Shown one piece after another: positions 1-5,395 of a stretch of DNA of 7,553 nt. Source of the DNA: an uncultured Alphaproteobacteria bacterium (GTDB lineage: Bacteria > Pseudomonadota > Alphaproteobacteria > Rhizobiales > Hyphomicrobiaceae); contig CALFEM010000172.1 in NCBI GenBank assembly GCA_937950105.1, positions 1 through 7,553 on the forward strand, in the 5' to 3' direction. Position numbers and translations under genes: made by a program. The notes beneath the pieces are model-generated. The model saw nothing but the letters and a program-made list of their open reading frames with translations, was not told where the DNA came from and ran no database searches. Positions within the stretch are counted from its first letter, which is position 1. Each line of letters opens with the position of its first letter.

Positions 1-1
1 C

Positions 2-100
2 TGGCTCGATGCGCAGCGGCGCACGACCGCCGTGATGGGTCCGGAGAGCCGCGCAACGCTCGACGGATTGCTCGATCAGGCCGAGAAACTCGTCGCCTGA
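2..100 (+). CDS. C-terminal end of an unidentified protein (5' part outside window)
   Basis: An open frame enters from the left edge and stops at TGA 98-100. The 32 visible residues (WLDAQRRTTAVMG, then a leucine-rich tail ending DQAEKLVA) look like a terminal amphipathic helix. A strong intrinsic terminator begins 40 bases after the stop, which supports this being a real gene end. The fragment is too short to name a family. A small helical regulator tail (MarR-like, for example) would fit, but nothing visible proves it. The next gene, cinA, is on the same strand but lies beyond the terminator and a repeat array, so it is probably a separate transcription unit. Confidence 0.6.
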   Translation, partial: WLDAQRRTTAVMGPESRATLDGLLDQAEKLVA

Positions 101-140
101 TCCTGTTACCAAGCCTCGAACTCTCTCTCATCTCGATACG

Positions 141-182
141 AGCCGGCATGCTCTGCCCAGCATGCCGGCTCTGTCATTTTTT
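141..182 (+). terminator. Intrinsic terminator of the left-edge gene
   Basis: A perfect 12-bp stem (AGCCGGCATGCT at 141-152, AGCATGCCGGCT at 159-170) closes a 6-base loop, CTGCCC. Six bases later there is a run of six T (177-182). On the plus strand this is a textbook rho-independent terminator for the gene ending at 100. The T run just precedes the 39-bp repeat array. The minus strand shows no equivalent T tract beyond the stem. Confidence 0.85.
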
Positions 183-184
183 GT

Positions 185-381
185 TTGCGCGCAGCCGCCA
201 CGCCAACCCTGCGCGCGCGTGAATTGCGCGCAGCCGCCACGCCAACCCTGCGCGCGCGTGCATTGCGCGCGGCCGCCACGCCAACCCTGCGCGCGCGTGT
301 GAATTGCGCGCGACTGCCCTTGGCCAGCCCGGAGGCGCTTGATAGCGCTCGGTCGTCCTTGGCCAATCCCGCGCGCGTGCT
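185..381. repeat. 39-bp tandem repeat array (5 units: 3 near-perfect, 2 decayed)
   Basis: Units start at 185, 224, 263, 304 and 343. Unit 1 begins TTGCGCGCAGCCGCCACGCC and ends in CGCGCGTGAA. Unit 2 differs from it by one base near its end. Unit 3 has one substitution (A to G at its ninth base) and a 2-base TG insertion, making it 41 bp. Units 4 and 5 are much diverged, but keep the 39-bp period: CCTTGGCCA occurs at 318-326 and again at 357-365. Unit 5 regains the GCGCGCGTG ending. Within units 1-3 the self-complementary GCGCGC ends flank an 18-base centre, so each unit could fold as a hairpin. Because 39 is divisible by 3, spurious reading frames run through the array on both strands. Together with the terminator, it fills the 311-base gene-free stretch before cinA. 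Confidence 0.9.
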
Positions 382-386
382 ACCCT
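359..386 (+). promoter_or_regulatory. Candidate sigma-70-type promoter for cinA inside the last repeat unit
   Basis: TTGGCC (359-364) is separated by 16 bases from TACCCT (381-386), which is preceded by TGC as in an extended -10 element. Transcription would start near 393, about 20 bases before the cinA ATG. Only TTG of the -35 and three of six -10 bases match consensus. The call therefore rests mainly on position and the extended -10. Confidence 0.3.
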
Positions 387-411
387 CGCCGGATCACGCA
401 ATGAGGACGCC

Positions 412-906
412 ATGTTTGCTCCCGATCTCGTTGCCGAAGCAGAGAGCCTGCTGGCCGCCTGTCGCGCCAGAGGATGGCGCATCGTCACCGCCGAGAGTTG
501 TACCGGCGGTCTCGTGTCCGCGCTGCTGACGGAGGTGCCGGGTTCATCCGACGTGGTCGAGCGCGGCTTCGTCACCTACTCGAACGACGCCAAGAGCGAG
601 AGCATCGGTGTTCCCGCGGACCTCATCGTCCGTCACGGCGCCGTGAGCGCCGAGGTTGCCGCCGCCATGGCGCTGGGCGCCCTCGCGCATTCACGCGCCG
701 ATGTCGCCGTCGCCATTACCGGCGTCGCTGGCCCCGGTGGCGGCACAGCCGCGAAGCCTGTCGGGCTCGTCCACCTCGCCGCCGCGCGCCGCAATGGCGC
801 GACCGTCGCCAGCGTGCTCCGCCTCGGTGACATCGGACGCAGCGCCGTCCGCCTCGCCGCCGTGCGCGAGGCGCTGCGTCTGCTGCGCACCATGGCGAGC
901 ACTTGA
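412..906 (+). CDS. pncC: CinA C-terminal-domain protein, nicotinamide-nucleotide amidohydrolase (PncC type)
   Basis: This 164-residue protein is the stand-alone C-terminal CinA domain. In characterised members it is a cytoplasmic enzyme that deamidates nicotinamide mononucleotide to nicotinate mononucleotide for NAD salvage. Visible family motifs are TAESCTGG (26-33), VTYSNDAK (54-61), HGAVS (75-79), ITGVAGPGGG (102-111) and KPVG (115-118). Ser29, Tyr57 and Lys61 are the likely catalytic serine and its partners, by analogy with the family. The MoaB-like N-terminal domain of long CinA proteins is absent, as is usual for short proteobacterial forms, and the length is typical. ATG 412 is chosen because GAGGA lies 4-8 bases upstream and the MFAPDLV start matches the family N-terminus. 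The gene converges on coq10 with a 31-base gap. Older annotations call it a competence protein; the amidohydrolase role is better supported. Confidence 0.93.
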   Translation: MFAPDLVAEAESLLAACRARGWRIVTAESCTGGLVSALLTEVPGSSDVVERGFVTYSNDAKSESIGVPADLIVRHGAVSAEVAAAMALGALAHSRADVAVAITGVAGPGGGTAAKPVGLVHLAAARRNGATVASVLRLGDIGRSAVRLAAVREALRLLRTMAST

Positions 907-931
907 GAGACAGCAGCCTCGGCCGGTCCGT

Positions 932-957
932 GACGCGCTACGCCGCGCCAGCGCGTC
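932..957. terminator. Hairpin between convergent cinA and coq10
   Basis: GACGCGCT (932-939) and AGCGCGTC (950-957) form a perfect 8-bp stem around a 10-base loop. The hairpin starts 25 bases after the cinA stop and overlaps the last codons and stop of coq10, so it sits where a bidirectional terminator of convergent genes would be. There is no T tract on either strand, so termination activity is inferred from position and stem strength only. Confidence 0.4.
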
Positions 958-1405
958 CGTAGACCTTGCGCGCGCGATCCTCGAATGCCTCGGCGAACTT
1001 GCGGAACGCCTTGTCGAACACCGCACCCATGACGAGGCCGAGCATGGCCGAGCGAAACTCGTAGTCGATCCAAAAATGTACGGCCGTACCCTGGCCGCGT
1101 GGCTCGAAGCGCCAGCGGTTGTCGAGGTGCTTGAAGGGGCCGTCGAGATAGGTGACGTCGATGCGCAGGGGGCTCGCCTGCGGCAACAGCACGACGCGGG
1201 TGGTGAAGGTCTCGCGGATCGCCTTGTAGCCGATGCCCATGGTGGCGACGAGCGTCGTCGCCCCCGCCGCATCGTTCGATCGCGAACGCACGACGAGGCT
1301 TTCGCACATCGGCACGAACTGCGGATACGCCTCGACGTCCGACACCACGGCGTACATCTGCGCCGGGCTGTAGGGCACGACGCGCGTCGTCTCGAAGCGT
1401 GGCAT
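938..1405 (-). CDS. COQ10/RatA-family START-domain protein (coenzyme Q-binding, polyketide cyclase-like)
   Basis: A 155-residue single-domain protein of the COQ10/RatA branch of the START/polyketide-cyclase fold. Mitochondrial COQ10 binds ubiquinone and is needed for efficient respiration; E. coli RatA (YfjG) was reported as a ribosome-associated toxin. Family motifs are the SPAQMYAVVSDVEAYPQFVP helix (13-32), YLDGPFKHLDNRWRF (86-100), FWIDYEFRS (111-119) and a long C-terminal helix (about 120-148) ending in an Arg/Lys-rich stretch. The length is normal. The ATG overlaps the lipA TGA by one base (TGATG), so translation is very probably coupled to lipA. The neighbourhood favours a lipid or quinone role over a toxin: lipA precedes it, and no antitoxin-like partner gene is adjacent. 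The family is certain; the exact ligand is inferred. Confidence 0.9.
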   Translation of the reverse strand: MPRFETTRVVPYSPAQMYAVVSDVEAYPQFVPMCESLVVRSRSNDAAGATTLVATMGIGYKAIRETFTTRVVLLPQASPLRIDVTYLDGPFKHLDNRWRFEPRGQGTAVHFWIDYEFRSAMLGLVMGAVFDKAFRKFAEAFEDRARKVYGRAGAA

Positions 1406-2367
1406 CAGGCACCGAGGCTCGCGGTGCGCGCGGACCGGAGCCGCGCGAAGTCGGCGCCGGCGTGATAGCTCGACCGCGTAAACGGGGTCGACGACACGAG
1501 CAGGAAGCCCTTGGCATAGGCCGTGGTCTCGTAGCCCTTGAACTCGTCCGGCGAAACGTAGCGCTTCACCTCGGCATGCTTGCGCGAGGGTTGCAGATAC
1601 TGCCCGATGGTGAGGAAGTCGACCTCCGCCGAGCGCAGATCATCCATCAACTGCAGCACTTCCTCGCGCTCTTCGCCCAAGCCCACCATGATGCCGGACT
1701 TCGTGAACATGGTCGGATCGAGCTCCTTCACCCGCTGCAACAGCCGCAGCGAATGGAAGTAGCGCGCGCCCGGGCGGATCCTGAGATAGAGGCCGGGCAC
1801 CGTCTCGAGGTTGTGATTGAACACGTCGGGCTTGGCTTCGACGACCACTTCGAGGGCGCCCTCCTTGCGCAGGAAATCCGGCGTCAGGATCTCGATGGTC
1901 GCGGCCGGGGCAGCGGCGCGGATGGCGCGGATGGTCGCGGCGAAGTGCGCGGCACCACCGTCAGCGAGGTCGTCGCGGTCGACCGATGTGATGACCACGT
2001 GTTCGAGCCCGAGCTTGGCCACCGCGTCGGCGACGCGCTCCGGTTCCGCACGGTCGAGGGCGTCGGGCAGCCCTGTCTTGACGTTGCAGAAGGCGCAGGC
2101 GCGCGTACAGGTATCGCCCATGATCATCATGGTGGCGTGGCGCTTGGTCCAGCACTCGCCGATGTTCGGACAGCCGGCCTCCTCGCACACGGTGTGCAGT
2201 CCGTGCTGGCGGACGATGGCGCGCGTCTCGCCGTATTCACCGCTCGACGGCGCGCGCACACGAATCCACTCCGGCTTGCGCTTCAGCGGCGTGTCGGGCC
2301 GGTGCGCCTTTTCCGGGTGTCGGGGCCGATCGGCCGGACCGCCGGTGTTATCGAGAAGCTTGACCAT
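1405..2367 (-). CDS. lipA: Lipoyl synthase LipA (radical SAM)
   Basis: LipA inserts two sulfur atoms into octanoyl groups on lipoyl-domain proteins (pyruvate and 2-oxoglutarate dehydrogenases, GcvH). The 320-residue sequence shows both iron-sulfur sites. The auxiliary cluster cysteines are Cys61, Cys66 and Cys72 ([12 protein letters not shown]). The radical SAM CxxxCxxC motif is Cys87, Cys91 and Cys94 (CTRACAFC). The C-terminal RSSY motif (298-301) supplies the serine ligand of the auxiliary cluster. Other hallmarks are [14 protein letters not shown] (126-139), EILTPDF (159-165), NHNLETV (184-190), SGIMVGLGE (224-232) and TIGQYLQPS (253-261). The length is typical. The ATG follows GCGAGG at a usable distance. 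Its stop overlaps the coq10 start, giving a lipA-coq10 operon. Two hairpins precede the start codon. No other lipoate or pyruvate dehydrogenase gene is present in the window. Confidence 0.98.
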   Translation of the reverse strand: MVKLLDNTGGPADRPRHPEKAHRPDTPLKRKPEWIRVRAPSSGEYGETRAIVRQHGLHTVCEEAGCPNIGECWTKRHATMMIMGDTCTRACAFCNVKTGLPDALDRAEPERVADAVAKLGLEHVVITSVDRDDLADGGAAHFAATIRAIRAAAPAATIEILTPDFLRKEGALEVVVEAKPDVFNHNLETVPGLYLRIRPGARYFHSLRLLQRVKELDPTMFTKSGIMVGLGEEREEVLQLMDDLRSAEVDFLTIGQYLQPSRKHAEVKRYVSPDEFKGYETTAYAKGFLLVSSTPFTRSSYHAGADFARLRSARTASLGA

Positions 2368-2384
2368 GCACGGGCCTCGCTCGC

Positions 2385-2448
2385 GGCCGGCGAAAGTGCC
2401 GGCCGGTCAGGAACTGGACGACGCGCACCCCAGGAGGGGTTGCGCGTC
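2385..2448 (-). promoter_or_regulatory. Two hairpins in the lipA leader
   Basis: The hairpin nearer to lipA has arms GGCCGGC (2385-2391) and GCCGGCC (2398-2404) around a 6-base loop, ending 17 bases before the lipA ATG and just before its ribosome-binding site. The farther hairpin has arms 2420-2431 and 2436-2448: 12 pairs, one bulged T and the tetraloop AGGA. Neither is followed by a T run on the minus strand, so they are not obvious intrinsic terminators. They could end or stabilise the transcript of the upstream gene (stop at 2550) or affect lipA translation. The structures are visible; the roles are guesses. Confidence 0.4.
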
Positions 2449-2549
2449 CGCCATAGGTGGACGGCCCCGCTGCGCCGATCAAGCTCGACGTAGGGCGGGC
2501 GCTATGCACGTTGCCGCCGCGCGACGATGGCTGCACGCGCCGGACCGGC

Positions 2550-2822
2550 CTAACGCGCGATGACGCGGGCGATGATGACCACGATCAGGGCACCGATGGT
2601 CGAGACGAGTATCTGGTTGCCCCAGGTGCCGAGATTGATCGGCAGGTTGAGCAGACCCATCTGCACCATCGCGCCGCCCAGCAGGGCACCGATGATGCCG
2701 ACGAACAGATTGCGGATCAGCCCTCCGCCCCCGAGGATCAGCCCCGCCAGCCAGCCGGCAATCAGGCCGTTGATGACCATGATGACCCAAGGGTTCTGCA
2801 GAGCGCCAAGCACCGAATCCAT
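2550..2822 (-). CDS. GlsB/YeaQ/YmgE-family small membrane protein (copy nearer lipA)
   Basis: A 90-residue, very hydrophobic protein of the transglycosylase-associated/GlsB family. This family comprises small inner-membrane proteins often induced by stress, with unclear biochemical function. Family features are GLIAGWLAGLILGGGGLIRN (19-38), VGIIGALLGG (41-50) and the C-terminal segment STIGALIVVIIARVIAR (74-90), giving about three membrane segments. The frame is open further upstream, but the start at 2822 (MDSVLGAL) is chosen because AGGGGA lies about 6 bases before it and the upstream codons give a non-family extension. It is a clear paralogue of the gene at 2897-3151, 74 bases upstream, with the same residues at the Gly motifs and the IGA...AR..IA end. 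The two are probably co-transcribed. Confidence 0.88.
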   Translation of the reverse strand: MDSVLGALQNPWVIMVINGLIAGWLAGLILGGGGLIRNLFVGIIGALLGGAMVQMGLLNLPINLGTWGNQILVSTIGALIVVIIARVIAR

Positions 2823-2845
2823 GTCGATCCCCTCATCCCGTTGCG

Positions 2846-2886
2846 GCGCTCGCAAGCGCGCTGCCGGCGGCCACCGATCGGCCGCC
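2846..2886 (-). other. Two small hairpins in the spacer between the GlsB paralogues
   Basis: GGCGGCC (2866-2872) pairs with GGCCGCC (2880-2886) around ACCGATC, and GCGCT (2846-2850) pairs with AGCGC (2855-2859) around CGCA. Neither has a T tract. Their place between two related genes suggests transcript processing or weak attenuation rather than full termination. This is an inference from position. Confidence 0.35.
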
Positions 2887-2896
2887 TGCGGTCAGC

Positions 2897-3151
2897 TTAC
2901 GCGATGATGCGGGCCAGCAGTACGACGACGATCGCGCCGATGGTCGCGGTCACGATCTGGCTGGCGAGAGCGTTGCGAATACCGAGGTTCAGGCCGAGCG
3001 CATTGAGCAGGAAGCCGCCGACAAAGGCACCGATGACGCCTGTCACGAGGTAGCGGATCAGCCCGGAGCCGCCGACCAGAACCGACGCCAGCCAGCCCGC
3101 GACGAGACCGATCAGCAGAAAGATCACCAGGGCTCGCGTATCGGCGTTCAT
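2897..3151 (-). CDS. GlsB/YeaQ/YmgE-family small membrane protein (distal copy)
   Basis: An 84-residue member of the same transglycosylase-associated/GlsB family as the gene at 2550-2822. Visible features are a hydrophobic N-terminal segment (about 7-22), the conserved GLVAGWLASVLVGGSGLIRY (15-34), VIGAFVGG (39-46) and the terminal helix TIGAIVVVLLARIIA (70-84). It is nearly all membrane helix, with about three passes. The ATG at 3151 has GGAGAG about 5 bases upstream and needs no trimming. The length is close to the family norm. The two copies differ mainly in the loop after the second helix (NLPINLGTWGNQ in the other copy, NLGIRNALASQ here). The role is probably in envelope stress response, by family only. 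Confidence 0.9.
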   Translation of the reverse strand: MNADTRALVIFLLIGLVAGWLASVLVGGSGLIRYLVTGVIGAFVGGFLLNALGLNLGIRNALASQIVTATIGAIVVVLLARIIA

Positions 3152-3246
3152 GAAGCTCTCCGTCGAGCGTTAGCCGGCAACCGCCTGAAAACCGGGCCGC
3201 CGTCAGGACATGTACGAGAGAGTCGTGTGAGTCGGGCGGAGCGTAA

Positions 3247-3264
3247 AGCCGGCTCGAGCCGGCT
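3247..3264 (-). terminator. 18-bp perfect palindrome after the short lipoprotein gene
   Basis: AGCCGGCTCGAGCCGGCT is fully self-complementary and can form a 7-bp stem with a TCGA loop. On the minus strand it starts 14 bases after the lipoprotein stop (3279) and is followed by TTACGC, so the T run is short. Position and stem suggest a terminator separating the lipoprotein from the GlsB pair. A dyad protein-binding site is an alternative. Confidence 0.5.
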
Positions 3265-3278
3265 CCCCACTTCGATAC

Positions 3279-3578
3279 TCACATATGGCAGCGGGCGCCG
3301 AGATACTGTTGCAACAGGCCGTTGTATTGTTCGACCTCGGCGCGCTGGGCCGGCGACAGTTTCCCCCCAGAGTTGGCGGCCTCGATGCGCGACGGGACAC
3401 CGCGCGCGTCCAGCCGGTCGAGTTCGCGGCGCACATCCTGGCAGGATCTGCCCGACGGCAGCGGCGCCGCACCGGGACCACCGCCGGCCTGCTGATTGCC
3501 GCCGGCGCAGCCCGCGACGACAAGCGCCGCCAAACCAGCCGTCACAAGCGAGACCCGGCGAGAGCGTGTGGGCGCCAT
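3279..3578 (-). CDS. Short lipoprotein with a two-cysteine helical module
   Basis: A 99-residue predicted lipoprotein. The N-terminus has basic residues (RSRR, 5-8), a hydrophobic core and the lipobox VAGC, with Cys24 as the lipidation site. After a Gly/Pro/Ala linker (25-42) comes a compact, charged, probably helical-hairpin region bounded by Cys46 and Cys97. The mature protein is likely envelope-anchored, and these two cysteines could form a disulfide. The ATG at 3578 is chosen because GGGGGA lies about 6 bases upstream and it starts a proper signal peptide; the longer frame to 3650 would bury the signal. The module closely resembles residues 55-109 of the neighbouring lipoprotein (3848-4687), including C..., G.P.RIE and ARC. 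No characterised family is recognised and the function is unknown. Confidence 0.82.
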   Translation of the reverse strand: MAPTRSRRVSLVTAGLAALVVAGCAGGNQQAGGGPGAAPLPSGRSCQDVRRELDRLDARGVPSRIEAANSGGKLSPAQRAEVEQYNGLLQQYLGARCHM

Positions 3579-3601
3579 AACATTCCCCCAGTTCGTGTCG
3601 T

Positions 3602-3622
3602 GGCGAGATTCGATCCCTCGCC
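3602..3622. other. Inverted repeat upstream of the short lipoprotein
   Basis: GGCGAG (3602-3607) and CTCGCC (3617-3622) form a 6-bp dyad around a 9-base centre, 24-44 bases upstream of the lipoprotein ATG. It could be a leader hairpin or an operator. The rest of the 269-base spacer up to 3847 holds no convincing gene, only the terminator-like hairpin at 3799-3824 and no clear promoter. Confidence 0.25.
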
Positions 3623-3798
3623 TTTCATCACAGCCCGGCCGGTGCCGCAAGTCCGGCTGGCCGCGTTGTGGCCTCGATGCCGCACTGCAACCGTTTCGAA
3701 TACGCCGGGAGTTGCAGCAAGTTATCGCAGCGCGTCAGGTCATGCCTGCGTGTGGCGCAGAGCCGCGCCGCGGACGCAGTGCCGCCCCCCGAACGGCA

Positions 3799-3824
3799 AC
3801 GGGGCCGCCTTGCGGCCGCCCCGT
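3799..3824 (-). terminator. Hairpin downstream of the long lipoprotein gene
   Basis: ACGGGGC (3799-3805) pairs with GCCCCGT (3818-3824) around a 12-base GC-rich loop that can pair further (CGC/GCG). It lies 24 bases after the stop of the gene at 3848-4687. No T run follows on the minus strand, so it is a GC-hairpin candidate rather than a classical intrinsic terminator. Confidence 0.4.
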
Positions 3825-3847
3825 GCAAGTACGATCGACAGAACAGC

Positions 3848-4687
3848 TCACTGAGCCGAGGTCGTGACGACCGCCGACGACATCGGCACCGCCTGGATGG
3901 CCGAGCCAAACGAGGGCTTGGCTGCCTGGCCAGCGGCAGCCTGAGCGGCCGGCGCAGCAGCCTTGGCGGTCGCAGCCGTCTGAGCCGCGGCCTTGAGCTG
4001 ATCCGCATTGAGCGTGGCAGCCTTGGCCGCTGCCGGTGCGGGTGCCGGTGCCGGTGCCGGAGCAGCAGCTGCGGGTGCAGCGGATGCAGCTGCGGTCTTT
4101 GCCGCCGGAGCGGGCGCCGCCGCGGCCTTCGCCGGCTGCGCGCCAGTGGCCGGGGCCTGAACCGCCGCCGTCTTGTCGACCTTCTTCGCGGCCTTCTTGG
4201 CCGGCTTGGTCACGGTCTTGGCGGCATCCGCCGCCGTTGCCGCGGCCGCCGGAGCAGCCGCCGCAGCCGGTGCACCGGTCGCCACCGGAGCCACAGCCGC
4301 TGCTGCGGCATTGGTCACGGCCGGGGCTGCGGCCGCCTGCTGCGGCGTCGACAGCGTCGAGCAGCGCGCCTGGAACTCGGCATTGGCCTTGTCCAGCTCG
4401 GTCATCTTGGCGAGCGACGCGCGCTTCACCTGCGCCGTGCTGCCCTTGCCGGCCGAAACCTTCTCGATGCGCTCGGGCGTGCCTTCCTTGCGCAGCGCGT
4501 CGATCTTCGACATGAGCGCCACGCACTGCGGATCGACCTTCTGCGCCGGCGTTGCCTTGGCTTCGGCGGTCTCGGTCAGAGACGACGTCGTCAGGCTGTT
4601 GGCCAGCAGGTTGCCGTCGTTGGCGCACCCGGCGACCAGCGCTCCGGCCAGCAGCGCCGAAGCCGCTGCCATCATTCGCTTCTGCAT
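3848..4687 (-). CDS. Ala/Pro-rich lipoprotein with the same two-cysteine module
   Basis: A 279-residue predicted lipoprotein. Residues 1-20 (MQKRMM, then a hydrophobic core) end in the lipobox VAGC with Cys21 lipidated. Residues 55-109 form the only complex region: a charged, helical stretch bounded by Cys55 and Cys109 and containing DALRKEGTPERIEKVSAGKG (63-82). This matches the module of the shorter neighbour (3279-3578). From about 115 to 255 the sequence is low complexity: Ala/Pro repeats with a lysine cluster KPAKKAAKKVDK (161-172), resembling histone-H1-like or cell-wall-spanning tails. The last 25 residues are less repetitive. The ATG has GGAGGGGA about 8 bases upstream. A plausible model is an envelope-anchored domain with a flexible periplasmic or surface tail. 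No known family is recognised. The skewed composition follows from Ala codons in GC-rich DNA and is not itself evidence of transfer. Confidence 0.85.
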   Translation of the reverse strand: MQKRMMAAASALLAGALVAGCANDGNLLANSLTTSSLTETAEAKATPAQKVDPQCVALMSKIDALRKEGTPERIEKVSAGKGSTAQVKRASLAKMTELDKANAEFQARCSTLSTPQQAAAAPAVTNAAAAAVAPVATGAPAAAAAPAAAATAADAAKTVTKPAKKAAKKVDKTAAVQAPATGAQPAKAAAAPAPAAKTAAASAAPAAAAPAPAPAPAPAAAKAATLNADQLKAAAQTAATAKAAAPAAQAAAGQAAKPSFGSAIQAVPMSSAVVTTSAQ

Positions 4688-4747
4688 GCGAGACTCCCCT
4701 CCCGTTGCATCCCCCTCGGGCTCGTCATGTGCCCGGTTGTGGATGCC

Positions 4748-4775
4748 ATTAGAGATGGAATCGGGCGGCCCGCAA
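4748..4775 (-). promoter_or_regulatory. Candidate sigma-70-type promoter for the long lipoprotein
   Basis: On the minus strand TTGCGG (4775-4770) is followed after 16 bases by TCTAAT (4753-4748), which matches five of six -10 consensus bases. Transcription would begin near 4741, leaving a leader of about 54 bases before the ATG at 4687. The -35 matches only in its TTG. Confidence 0.4.
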
Positions 4776-4777
4776 GG

Positions 4778-4799
4778 AACCGCCGGGTAATTGGCGGTT
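4778..4799. promoter_or_regulatory. Perfect inverted repeat just upstream of the lipoprotein promoter
   Basis: AACCGCC (4778-4784) and GGCGGTT (4793-4799) form a perfect 7-bp dyad with an 8-base centre. It begins two bases upstream of the proposed -35 at 4770-4775. That is where an activator or repressor site would sit. It could also be a weak transcription terminator for the gene ending at 4898, but no T run follows it on the minus strand. The rest of the 210-base spacer shows nothing else clear. Confidence 0.4.
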
Positions 4800-4897
4800 G
4801 ATCAAGAGCCACATTGCGTCTTTTTGGATACGTTTACTGTGGAAACAGGGAGGACGTGCTTCGCCCGCCACATCGCTGCGCAGGTCACCCGCCCCTG

Positions 4898-5326
4898 TCA
4901 GGGCTCGCGCCGGGCGGTTTCAGGCCAGCGATAGGCGAACGTCAGGTAGAACAGCGCCAGATAGACGGTGACGGCCACGACCCAGCCGATGCCGACGCCG
5001 ATCTCCTGCTGCGAGATTCCGGCGAGTTGCAGGCCAGGAACGGGGTTGCGGAGGTCCTGCAACGGTACGATCGGCCGCTCGAGCCGGTCCCAGGCTGCGA
5101 ACAGGCCGTCCTGTATGCGCCCGACCACCGTCGCGGTGCCGCCGAGGAAAACGAGCCCGATCGACATCAGCAGGAACGCCATGGCGCGCAGCATGAAGGG
5201 CGCCCTTGCGAGGAAGAAGTAGAGAGCCGCGACGTAACCCGAGACGATGGCGAAGAAGAGCGAGAACACCGTGAGGATCGCCGATATCGCATCGAACAGG
5301 TTCTGCAGGATATCGGTCTCGCTCAT
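4898..5326 (-). CDS. Three-pass membrane protein of unknown function
   Basis: A 142-residue integral membrane protein. A long hydrophobic segment spans about 13-38 (SAILTVFSLFFAIVSGYVAA inside it), a second spans about 48-68 (AMAFLLMSIGLVFLGGTATV), and a third spans about 110-132. A soluble loop of about 40 residues (70-108, containing WDRLERPIVPLQDLRNPVPG) separates the second from the third. The start at 5326 (MSETDILQNLF) is preceded by a GGGGGGGA Shine-Dalgarno sequence about 5 bases away; the 11 codons upstream in the frame add only a non-hydrophobic extension. The stop is TGA at 4898. The gene is the last of a same-strand group with the DUF5076 gene (69-base gap) and the two-pass membrane protein. 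The family is not recognised. Confidence 0.8.
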   Translation of the reverse strand: MSETDILQNLFDAISAILTVFSLFFAIVSGYVAALYFFLARAPFMLRAMAFLLMSIGLVFLGGTATVVGRIQDGLFAAWDRLERPIVPLQDLRNPVPGLQLAGISQQEIGVGIGWVVAVTVYLALFYLTFAYRWPETARREP

Positions 5327-5395
5327 GCGTTCCCCCCCTGGGTCTCTTGCCCGCCGCACAGCTTTGCGCTGCCCGCGCCCCCGCGCGGCGCAGTT

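Noticed and set aside
185..381. CRISPR-like array of 39-bp units
   Set aside because: Units are directly adjacent with no unique spacers, and no cas genes are nearby; it is a tandem repeat.
106..575. Reading frames through the repeat array on both strands (peptides with repeated ARRVGVAAARN or LRAAATPTLRARE)
   Set aside because: The repeat length is a multiple of three, so several frames stay open by chance. They cross the terminator or cinA and lack convincing starts.
938..1405. COQ10/RatA gene as half of a toxin-antitoxin pair
   Set aside because: No RatB-like or other antitoxin gene is adjacent; coupling to lipA fits the common metabolic synteny better.
1399..2563. Long plus-strand frames opposite lipA
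   Set aside because: They are antisense to a gene with full LipA motifs and show no recognisable domains.
3668..4801. 377-codon plus-strand frame, Arg/Ser/Gly-rich
   Set aside because: It is the complement of the Ala-rich lipoprotein; its composition is a by-product of GCx codons read backwards.
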